Source: Verrucomicrobiota bacterium (lineage in GTDB: Bacteria; Verrucomicrobiota; Verrucomicrobiia; Limisphaerales; JAHEOI01). Taken from it: 19,179 bases of DNA. The position numbers and the translations under genes were made by a program. The notes under the pieces were generated by a model. That model saw only the letters and a program-made list of their open reading frames with translations, searched no databases and was not told the origin of the DNA. Location: the NCBI GenBank assembly GCA_018610125.1, contig JAHEOI010000211.1:1-19179 (forward strand), in the 5' to 3' direction. Positions 13,082 to 19,179 of this stretch are shown piece by piece; the stretch's first letter is position 1; each line of letters starts with the position of its first letter.

Positions 13082-13837
13082 ATGGCATCCCCATCCCATA
13101 GAGAGAGCTCACGGCTCCAGGAGAAGGCGTTTACCCTGATCGAGCTGTTGGTGGTCATCGCCATTATCGCGATCTTGGCCAGCATGCTACTTCCGGCACT
13201 CTCCAACGCCAAGGAGCAAGCGCACCGGACCGATTGCATCAACAATCTTAAACAGATCATGCTTGCGACCCAAATGTACGCGCATGACAACGACGACCGC
13301 CTCCCTTACTCCACTTGGGGCTCGGAGCGTAAGTTCGTACCCGGATGGGCCTACATGCGAGTACCCGAGATGATGGATTCCGGAGACAATCCCTTTTCCA
13401 TTGAAGGGTTCCGGTTGGATAAGGGGCTCCTTTGGGAGTACGTCGGAAAACAGAAAGGGGTTTATCGCTGTCCGCTTGATCATACCAACAATGCCCTATG
13501 GCGGGCTCGCCAGCAGAAGGTCACCAGCTATGTCATGAACGGATCGGTTACCAGTTACACGACAGACAGGCCCTACAAAATGTCGAGCTTCGAGGGCAAT
13601 GATGTCATCTACTGGGAAACCGACGAGGCAACAGCCTCGTTTTGGGACAACGCGGCCAGCACACCAAACGAGGGGCTGACCGACCGCCATAATCAAGGTG
13701 GGCAGATAGCCTCAATCGATGGCCATGTCGAGTACATCAAGCGCGAGGACTATTTCCGGCTCGCCGGCTTTAGTGGTCCGCCTCCGAACACGCCAAACCG
13801 CCTTTGGAATAATCCGGGCAGCGACGACGGCACTTAA
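13082..13837 (+). CDS. Prepilin-type protein with H-X9-DG motif (paralogue B)
   Basis: 251 residues, ATG at 13082 with AGGAG 9 nt upstream. The class III signal is EKAFTLIELLVVIAIIAIL (cleavage before Phe, Glu +5), followed by SMLLPALSNAKEQAHRTDCINNLKQI. It shares with paralogue A the blocks TNNALWRAR-QKVTSYVMNGSV, the H-X9-DG motif (RHNQGGQIASIDGHVEY), KREDYFRLAGFS and the final LWNNPGSDDGT. The region between about residues 75 and 130 is divergent. Processing by prepilin peptidase and a pseudopilus-type role are expected. Downstream is a strong perfect hairpin at 13854-13880. The pair plus the lipoprotein look like one small locus made by duplication. Confidence 0.93.
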   Translation: MASPSHRESSRLQEKAFTLIELLVVIAIIAILASMLLPALSNAKEQAHRTDCINNLKQIMLATQMYAHDNDDRLPYSTWGSERKFVPGWAYMRVPEMMDSGDNPFSIEGFRLDKGLLWEYVGKQKGVYRCPLDHTNNALWRARQQKVTSYVMNGSVTSYTTDRPYKMSSFEGNDVIYWETDEATASFWDNAASTPNEGLTDRHNQGGQIASIDGHVEYIKREDYFRLAGFSGPPPNTPNRLWNNPGSDDGT

Positions 13838-13853
13838 ATACCCCCCGTCACCT

Positions 13854-13880
13854 CGCTCCCTTCCCCTTCTGAAGGGAGCG
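13854..13880 (+). terminator. Perfect 10-bp hairpin after the pseudopilin gene
   Basis: CGCTCCCTTC (13854-13863) pairs perfectly with GAAGGGAGCG (13871-13880) around CCCTTCT, 17 nt after the stop codon. No T-run follows, so this is either a non-canonical 3' end or one of the dispersed palindromes that fill 13838-14062. Confidence 0.5.
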
Positions 13881-13930
13881 AAGGCGCGGAGCGCAGCGGA
13901 GTGCGGTCCCTACCTAAACAGCGGTGGTAG

Positions 13931-13952
13931 GGTCGGCAGTCCGCTGCTGACC
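13931..13952. repeat. 9-bp stem with TCCG loop (GGTCGGCAG/CTGCTGACC)
   Basis: Arms 13931-13939 and 13944-13952 pair fully with one G-T wobble around the tetraloop TCCG. It lies in the repeat-filled gap between the pseudopilin gene and the end of dprA. It looks like a REP-type element. Confidence 0.6.
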
Positions 13953-13980
13953 TTGATCGCACTCAGGCCTCGAATGGTCG

Positions 13981-13993
13981 GAGGCTCTGCCTC
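13981..13993. repeat. Palindromic intergenic repeat GAGGCTCTGCCTC, copy 3
   Basis: Perfect match to the 13-nt core at 6053-6065, again followed by CG. 24 nt further on, GTGACTTGTCAC (14017-14028) is another perfect palindrome with a 2-nt centre, flanked by GGAGTGCG and CGCTTTC. The gap is a cluster of short inverted repeats, not a gene. Confidence 0.65.
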
Positions 13994-14062
13994 GCGCGTT
14001 AGCATGTGGAGTGCGTGTGACTTGTCACCGCTTTCATTTTTTCCCCTCCCGTCGCTGTTGCC

Positions 14063-15190
14063 TCAGCCTCGGCAAAAACGCTTCCCCGGCATCTGCTTGA
14101 CAAAGCCTTTTCGTTCCAGGTTAAGCAGTGCCACCGACACTTTGGGAGTCGGCAAGCCTGCCTGGTGAATCACCTCGTCGATGGTCGTTTGCTCGTGGCC
14201 GACGAGATCGAGCACCCGAGCCTCGATTTCGGAGAGCGGCGGTTGGACTTGCCCTCCGATGCTGTTTGAGTCGCCGGTTTTGGACTCGAGCTCGAAGGAT
14301 GTCATGGCTTGCTGCGGGAAGAGGTACTCGAATTCGCCCATGATGTCCTCCGTTCCCTCGCACAGTTGGGCACCTTGCTTGATCAGGTCATGGCATCCTT
14401 TGCTTCGAGGTGAATCGATCCTGCCCGGGACCGCAAATACCTGCCGTCCGTAATCCACCGCCATGTTGGCCGTAATCAAGGCACCACTTTGACGATTCGC
14501 TTCCACAACCAACGTTCCGAGACTCATCCCGGCCACAATCCGATTACGCACCGGAAATGTCTGCCGGTCCGCCTTGCGATAAAAGGGGAACTGAGTTATG
14601 AGTGCGCCTGTCTCGGAAATGCGCTCGAAGAGAGCGGCATTCTCCGACGGAAAAACGATGTTGATCCCGGTGCCGAGCACCGTCACGGTCCTCCCCTTGG
14701 CCCGAAGCGCTCCTTGTTGGGCCGCCGTATCAATTCCTTTTGCTCCGCCGCTGACAACCGTCATTCCCCGACTTGCCAATTGATACCCGAATTTGCGAGC
14801 TGTCTCGCTCCCATAAGGCGAGCTCAAACGCGAGCCGACAATCGCCACCGAGTGACGGTCACTCTCCTTGAGCTCTCCTTTCACATAGAGGACGATCGGG
14901 GGATCGTAAATCTGCCGAAGCAACGGCGGGTAGAGCTCATCGTCTTGCGTGATGATTCGGCATCCATACTCGCGAATCCGCTGAAGCTCGGCAGTCAGAT
15001 CGATCTTCTCCTCCCATTGGGCGATCAATTCGGCGATTTCCTCTCCGACCCCGGCGACTTGGGCCAGTCGGTGTCGCGAGGCCTTGAGGATGGCAACCGG
15101 ATCTCCGAAATAGTCAAGCAATTGACGAACCCGAATCGGGCCCACATGCTCGATCATGTTCAATGCAATCAATGCTTCCTTGGCATTCAT
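14063..15190 (-). CDS. dprA: DNA-processing protein DprA (Smf)
   Basis: 375 residues from the ATG at 15188-15190 (MNAKEALIALNMIEHVGP). A TTG 12 codons upstream was rejected because it adds residues outside the family. DprA loads RecA on incoming single-stranded DNA during natural transformation. N-terminal helix-hairpin-helix/SAM-like region to about 70, then the Rossmann fold with VAIVGSR, SGGAKGIDTAAQQGAL, GTGINIVFP, FPVRNRIVAGMS, VVEANRQSGALITANMA and GRQVFAVPG. The C-terminal winged helix (about 305-375) ends LNLERKGFVKQMPGKRF. All functional blocks are intact. With many pilin-like proteins nearby this is compatible with DNA uptake, though those pseudopilins are not recognisable competence pilins and no comEC or comEA is here. 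Confidence 0.96.
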   Translation of the reverse strand: MNAKEALIALNMIEHVGPIRVRQLLDYFGDPVAILKASRHRLAQVAGVGEEIAELIAQWEEKIDLTAELQRIREYGCRIITQDDELYPPLLRQIYDPPIVLYVKGELKESDRHSVAIVGSRLSSPYGSETARKFGYQLASRGMTVVSGGAKGIDTAAQQGALRAKGRTVTVLGTGINIVFPSENAALFERISETGALITQFPFYRKADRQTFPVRNRIVAGMSLGTLVVEANRQSGALITANMAVDYGRQVFAVPGRIDSPRSKGCHDLIKQGAQLCEGTEDIMGEFEYLFPQQAMTSFELESKTGDSNSIGGQVQPPLSEIEARVLDLVGHEQTTIDEVIHQAGLPTPKVSVALLNLERKGFVKQMPGKRFCRG

Positions 15191-15316
15191 GTCGGGATGA
15201 AATCGTCCTTGGCCGTGCCCCTTCAATCAGGATCACAGAATATTCACTTATGCCCCAAAGTTGAGCGGTGGCATTGATCTCTGCAAACACTTTTTGGAAG
15301 AATAATCGGTGGCAAC

Positions 15317-15832
15317 ATGGATGACGCAAAAACGACCCAATCAAACCCAATCTGGAAGCACGTCTTAACGGCCTGCGCCATTGCAGTCGCACTCTATGTC
15401 ATTGCATTCTGGGGCTGTCAGACAATTCGCATTCACCGTGGTCCCTGGGAAGTCACCTTCAGGCCAGAGACCGCAAAAGGGCCCGCCATTGTCATCAACC
15501 AGCCACATCTCGGCATTTCCAACTTGATGATCGTCTTTCGCAATGAAAAGCCCCCTCCCCTCGAAGGACCGAAGACAGTGGCCTTCAACAAACCGACCAA
15601 ATCCATCCCGTTTGGGGAATGGATCTTTGATGACTTGATGTACCTACCGGGAACGGTCACTCTTCAGATGTTTGACCACGAGATTGAGCTCTTGCCTCGG
15701 ACCTTGATCGTTGACAGGAAAGAGATCCCCTGGGAATCGGACAAAACGATTGTCTTGGAGCCGAGGCAAGAACCGCCCCCGGCACCCCAAAAGACCCTCG
15801 AGAGCGGCAATAGCGCCTCTTCTGAAAACTAG
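15317..15832 (+). CDS. Small membrane-anchored protein of unknown function
   Basis: 171 residues. An N-terminal cytoplasmic tail is followed by one membrane helix at about 16-33 (LTACAIAVALYVIAFWGC). An extracytoplasmic domain of short beta strands follows (IRIHRGPWEVTF, AIVINQPHLGISNLMIVF, EWIFDDLMYLPGTVTLQMFDHEIELLPR), ending in a Pro/Ser-rich tail. I do not recognise a family. The cysteine near the helix end (C34) is not in a lipobox. It is divergent from dprA across 126 nt and converges on the beta-lactamase/NamZ gene, with the two stop codons overlapping in CTAG (15829-15832). The ribosome-binding site is weak. Regular codon usage and the clear anchor argue that it is real. Confidence 0.75.
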   Translation: MDDAKTTQSNPIWKHVLTACAIAVALYVIAFWGCQTIRIHRGPWEVTFRPETAKGPAIVINQPHLGISNLMIVFRNEKPPPLEGPKTVAFNKPTKSIPFGEWIFDDLMYLPGTVTLQMFDHEIELLPRTLIVDRKEIPWESDKTIVLEPRQEPPPAPQKTLESGNSASSEN

Positions 15833-18231
15833 TAAAGCAAGAACGGCTCTCGCCGCTGTTTAAACTCGGCGAGCTCCTTCTTCCATATTCGCCGAATTTC
15901 GGCCATCGGCTGACCGGCTCGAATCGCCTCAATCGTCGGCGGATGCTGAAGCAGGCGATTGAACTTCTCCAACTCAAAGGATTGAGGATAGAGCTCATGG
16001 AGAGTGCGTGCCATCACGATCCCGATGTCGACTGTCCGGCACGTCCGATCTCCGGTGAGTGTGATAGAGACCCCGCCACACGCTTTTCCCTCAAAGACGC
16101 TGGCACTCGGCGTAAAGCGGACCGGGACAAATCGCACGCCGTTCAGCTCTGATTGGTGCAGGGCAATCGCGAGCTCCCGACCATCGATATACGGAGCCCC
16201 CACCACCTCGAAGGGGGTATCGGTTCCCCTACCGACCGAGAGCGGGGTCCTTTCAAGAAGCCCTATCCCGGGATAGAGGAACGCTTGCCGAAGGTTCCGC
16301 ATGTTGGGTGAGGGATTAATCCAAGGTAAAGCGGTGCGATCGAAGGTCATCTCCCGCTCCCAGCCCGCAACCGGAATGACTTCGAGATCGACGCCGATCT
16401 CCTTTTCCCTGTTAAACATTCGAGCGAGCTCGCCGACGGTCATCCCATGACGAACCGGGATCGGGTGGAAATTCGTAAAGGCTCGATCGCCGCGGCTTAC
16501 GGGTCCGGCCACACAAGTCCCCCCGATCGGATTGACACGGTCCAGAACGAAGAAGCGGATCTCAGCCTTGGCGGCCGCTTCCATAGCCAACCCCATCGTC
16601 GCAATGTAGGTGTAGAACCGGCAGCCGATATCCTGAATATCAAACACCAACGCGTCCAAGCCGGCCAATTGCTCCTGAGTGGGACGCCGGGAATCCCCAT
16701 ACAACGAATGGATCGGAAGGCCGGTAACCGGATCCGTTTTATCCGCCACCTTGCCTTCCCGCTCCCCTCGAATCCCATGCTCCGGGCTGAAAAGCGCTGC
16801 CAGTCGAACATTTGGTGCCTCATGGAGCCAGTCGATCGTCGACTTTCGATGCCGATCGGTTCCGGTATGATTGGTCACCAGACCGATCTTGAGCCCTTCC
16901 ACGGCCTTAAAATCATTTTCAACCAGGACATCGATGCCATTACGGGCCTTTGAGTAAGCCGGGTTCGGCTGGTTGGCTCCGGCGTTTCCTTTCGGCACCG
17001 TTTGCGGCAGGGCCTTTTTCGATCGGGTCGCCCCCTCCGTGGCTCCCTTCTCGTAATCCACGCCTTTCACCGCCTCAGCCGCCAATGTCCCCAACCGCTT
17101 CCTTAACGGCACGACATTCCCTTCCCCATCCGGATGCACCCTGTGAGAAAGGAAAATGACCGCCGTATCCGAGAACGGATCAATCCAGAGACTGCCTCCG
17201 GTAAACCCGCTATGCCCATAAGATCCCATAGGGAAAAGCTTTCCCTTCGGACTACTGTATGGAGAATCGATATCCCAGCCGAGTCCGCGACAAGCCTCAA
17301 TCGGCTCCGAAGTCTGGCAATGCGTCATGACCTCAATTGTCCGCTCCTTGAAAAGGCGATGCCCGCCAAGCTTGCCGCCATTGACCATCATTCGAGCGAA
17401 TCGGGCCACATCACTCGCCGTTGTAAACAGACCGGCGTGCCCGGCAACACCCCCCATTCGTCGAGCAATCGGGTCATGGACCTTTCCCCGCAGCATGTCT
17501 TCGCCATTCTGCTCGGTCGGGGCAATTCGCGACTTGGGAATGTCCGTCGGATTAAACCCGGTACTGGTCATCCCCAGAGGCTTGTAAATACGCGAGGCGG
17601 CAAAGCGATCGAGTCGCTCTCCACTGATCCGACGCACCACTTCTCCCAACAGGATGAAGTTGACGTCACTATATTGAAAAGCGCTCCCGGGAGGGCTCTC
17701 GAGCTCGGCTTGGACCGCCAAATCGATGGCGGCATCGCGCCCGGTCCAATCCTTTTCCAAGCTCAATCCCGCGGGCAGCCCTGAAGTATGGGTCAGCAAA
17801 CGGCGAAGCGTCACCGACTTCTTCTTCTCTCCCTTGAATTCCGGAATATAACGTTGAACAGGGGCGTCCAGATCGATTCGGCCGCGCTCCCAAAGCCACA
17901 TGATGGCAGGCGTCGTCGCCAAGACCTTGGTCAGGGAAGCGACGTCGAACACGGTATTCCGCTCCATCACCGTTCTTTTCGGAAGCACGCTTTTTGCCCC
18001 ATAAGCCTTCGTGTAGGTTGCGCCTTCCGTTTCGAGCCAAAACACCCCGCCGGGGAGCTTTCCTTTATCAATGGCCTGACGGATTGACTGATCGATTTGA
18101 GCCAGCTTCTCTTGCTCGAACACCTCGGTGCGCTGAGCCGAAGGGGTCGTGCCGCAGCCTGCGACGACCAAAAGGATGGCAAGCATCAAGCCGCTTTGAG
18201 CCAGATCTTGAATTCGAGCACAATGCTTCAT
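15829..18231 (-). CDS. Lipoprotein fusing a serine beta-lactamase-like (AmiE/EstB-type) domain to a NamZ (DUF1343, GH171) exo-N-acetylmuramidase
   Basis: 800 residues from the ATG at 18229-18231. Lipobox VAGC puts a lipidated Cys at 26. Domain one (about 41-390) is a class C beta-lactamase/DD-peptidase-fold serine hydrolase: nucleophile motif SLTK (99-102), YSD (187-189) as the YxN-type motif, and HSG (340-342). A low-complexity linker runs from about 392 to 428. Domain two (about 431-800) is DUF1343: NGIDVLVEND, GLVTNHTGTDR, the catalytic-type SPEHGIRGE (Glu484), DIQDIGCRFYTY, FVLDRVNPIGG, WINPSPNM and GRGTDTPFEVVGAPYID. In Bacillus subtilis NamZ splits MurNAc from peptidoglycan fragments, and amiE (a beta-lactamase-fold protein) is in the same operon; here both are one protein. 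The role inferred is recovery of cell-wall sugars at the envelope. The substrate of domain one is uncertain. Confidence 0.92.
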   Translation of the reverse strand: MKHCARIQDLAQSGLMLAILLVVAGCGTTPSAQRTEVFEQEKLAQIDQSIRQAIDKGKLPGGVFWLETEGATYTKAYGAKSVLPKRTVMERNTVFDVASLTKVLATTPAIMWLWERGRIDLDAPVQRYIPEFKGEKKKSVTLRRLLTHTSGLPAGLSLEKDWTGRDAAIDLAVQAELESPPGSAFQYSDVNFILLGEVVRRISGERLDRFAASRIYKPLGMTSTGFNPTDIPKSRIAPTEQNGEDMLRGKVHDPIARRMGGVAGHAGLFTTASDVARFARMMVNGGKLGGHRLFKERTIEVMTHCQTSEPIEACRGLGWDIDSPYSSPKGKLFPMGSYGHSGFTGGSLWIDPFSDTAVIFLSHRVHPDGEGNVVPLRKRLGTLAAEAVKGVDYEKGATEGATRSKKALPQTVPKGNAGANQPNPAYSKARNGIDVLVENDFKAVEGLKIGLVTNHTGTDRHRKSTIDWLHEAPNVRLAALFSPEHGIRGEREGKVADKTDPVTGLPIHSLYGDSRRPTQEQLAGLDALVFDIQDIGCRFYTYIATMGLAMEAAAKAEIRFFVLDRVNPIGGTCVAGPVSRGDRAFTNFHPIPVRHGMTVGELARMFNREKEIGVDLEVIPVAGWEREMTFDRTALPWINPSPNMRNLRQAFLYPGIGLLERTPLSVGRGTDTPFEVVGAPYIDGRELAIALHQSELNGVRFVPVRFTPSASVFEGKACGGVSITLTGDRTCRTVDIGIVMARTLHELYPQSFELEKFNRLLQHPPTIEAIRAGQPMAEIRRIWKKELAEFKQRREPFLLY

Positions 18232-18286
18232 TGCGTGAGAAATCAACCTAGATGCCTTGGTGAGTCAGCGGCAAGGCCTTCGCTAC

Positions 18287-19179
18287 CTAAGCGGCGGAAA
18301 AGGCATTGTTCAAGGCTTCAAGCCAACGCGGGATTTCTTCCCACGGGTCCTTGGAGGCTTCATACTCCAGCGCCACAAAGCCTTGGTAGCCCGCTTGCTT
18401 CAGGATCTTGACAATACGAGGGATATCGACCGGGCGGCTCTCCTTGCCGGCCGGATTCACGTGCACCTTGAGCTGCACATTGACGGCGTACGGAGCACTC
18501 CGAGCAATATCGTCATACGGCGCCTCGGTATGGAAATTGCCGGTATCCAGGTTTACTCCAAGCCAACGGCTCTTCACACTCCGTACAATTTCCAGCAGCT
18601 CGTCCGCTGTTCCGACATAGCCGCCATGATTCTCCACTCCGAGAAATATCCCCTTTTTCGCCGCGTGGTCAGCGCACTCTTCGATAGCGGGAATGGAGCG
18701 CCGCTTGACCTCCTTCCGAGTCAATCCGCCTTGCGAGCCGACGAAGATTCGAATATGAGGGGCTCCCAGAATATCGGCCCGGTCAATCCACTGCTTAACA
18801 CCGGCGATCTCCTTTTTCCGCTCCTCTTTGGGACGTGTGAAATCATTGCCCACAGCAGTGCCGCTGATCGGCATTCCCTTCAGAAAGGCATGTCGCCGCA
18901 GCTTCAGTAAGAATTCCGGACCGACATCATCAAAGTAATAGCTGGTCAGCTCGGTCCCGTCACAGCCATGCTCGGCGCAGAAATCAACGAAGGAAAAGAG
19001 ATCGATCCCTTGTTGACTCGCGTCTTTCCCGAAATAACGCCGGAACGAGTACCCCGCCAAGCTGAGCAGCAAGCGGGGCGGCCCAGATCTGGCAAAGGGC
19101 GTCACCGCGTTCGATGCGCTCCCGGCAAGCCAAGAGCCGCCTCCCAAAACAATCCCGGCCTGCGTCGCTTGTCGAATAA
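18287..19179 (-). CDS. Sugar phosphate isomerase/epimerase (xylose isomerase-like TIM barrel), N-terminus outside the window
   Basis: About 297 residues are visible and the frame is open to the right edge, so the start lies beyond it. An internal TTG at 19147 is not the start: codons before it read IRQATQAGIVLGGGSWLAGSA, the hydrophobic part of what looks like a twin-arginine (Tat) signal ending in an A-x-A-like site. The mature part is the AP-endonuclease-2/xylose-isomerase barrel: LSLAGYSFRRYF, FCAEHGCDGTELTSYYF, then GVENHGG, VNLDTGNFH, KVHV and ALEYEAS. These carry the metal-binding Glu, Asp, His and Glu positions. Such secreted isomerases are common in Verrucomicrobiota and Planctomycetota, with unknown sugars. 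It lies 55 nt upstream of the beta-lactamase/NamZ gene on the same strand, so co-transcription is plausible. Confidence 0.88.
   Translation of the reverse strand, partial: IRQATQAGIVLGGGSWLAGSASNAVTPFARSGPPRLLLSLAGYSFRRYFGKDASQQGIDLFSFVDFCAEHGCDGTELTSYYFDDVGPEFLLKLRRHAFLKGMPISGTAVGNDFTRPKEERKKEIAGVKQWIDRADILGAPHIRIFVGSQGGLTRKEVKRRSIPAIEECADHAAKKGIFLGVENHGGYVGTADELLEIVRSVKSRWLGVNLDTGNFHTEAPYDDIARSAPYAVNVQLKVHVNPAGKESRPVDIPRIVKILKQAGYQGFVALEYEASKDPWEEIPRWLEALNNAFSAA

Noticed and set aside
11133..14045. Insertion sequence or integron remnant in the repeat-rich region
   Set aside because: No transposase or integrase fragment, no long terminal inverted repeats or target-site duplication could be seen.
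14489..15277. 262-codon open frame on the plus strand opposite dprA
   Set aside because: It is the antisense shadow of an intact dprA; composition is not that of a coherent protein fold.
15241..15316. Promoter for the small membrane-anchored protein
   Set aside because: TTGAGC and AATAAT can be found but not with acceptable spacing.

Overview
The window looks like a chromosomal segment of a member of the Verrucomicrobiota, possibly the Opitutia. This is inferred from gene families, not from a marker gene. Evidence includes three H-X9-DG pseudopilins with the near-invariant A|FTLIELLVVIAIIAIL start, a secreted protein ending in the 'YSLERSL..WQ....FYRV' module common in that phylum, a PEP-CTERM-like anchor, and many palindromic intergenic repeats. 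I see no tRNA, rRNA, CRISPR array, transposase or phage gene.

Layout. Positions 1-3189 hold a minus-strand group: a PEBP/YbhB-type lipoprotein cut by the left edge, an endonuclease III-like DNA glycosylase, an EVE-domain protein and a J-domain protein. At 3274-3415 a cobalamin riboswitch on the plus strand precedes a secreted two-part surface protein (3421-5247). That gene is translationally coupled to a pseudopilin gene (5234-5989). Positions 6067-11012 are a minus-strand run: a TerC-type membrane protein, a glyoxalase-fold protein, folP, cdaA, a YbbR/CdaR-like protein and glmM. The last four bring together folate synthesis, c-di-AMP signalling and the first dedicated step toward UDP-GlcNAc. 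Positions 11013-14062 are repeat-rich and carry two paralogous H-X9-DG pseudopilins flanking a small lipoprotein, with tandem repeats and hairpins between the genes. From 14063 come dprA (minus), a small membrane-anchored protein (plus), a lipoprotein fusing a serine beta-lactamase-like domain to a NamZ (DUF1343) exo-N-acetylmuramidase (minus), and a sugar isomerase/epimerase running off the right edge (minus).

Most interesting. The strongest candidate for an undescribed system is the B12-riboswitch transcription unit. A surface protein carries an internal PEP-CTERM-like anchor followed at once by a second signal-peptide-like segment, so it may be processed as a polyprotein, and a coupled pseudopilin gene follows. 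No classical B12 gene (btuB, btuFCD, metE) is in the window, so the riboswitch points to a surface apparatus for corrinoid capture. The second candidate is the beta-lactamase-fold/NamZ fusion, which puts two steps of peptidoglycan-sugar recovery on one secreted polypeptide. Smaller oddities are a DGG rather than DGA motif in CdaA, a DNA glycosylase lacking both the lyase lysine and the fourth cluster cysteine, and several families of dispersed palindromes.
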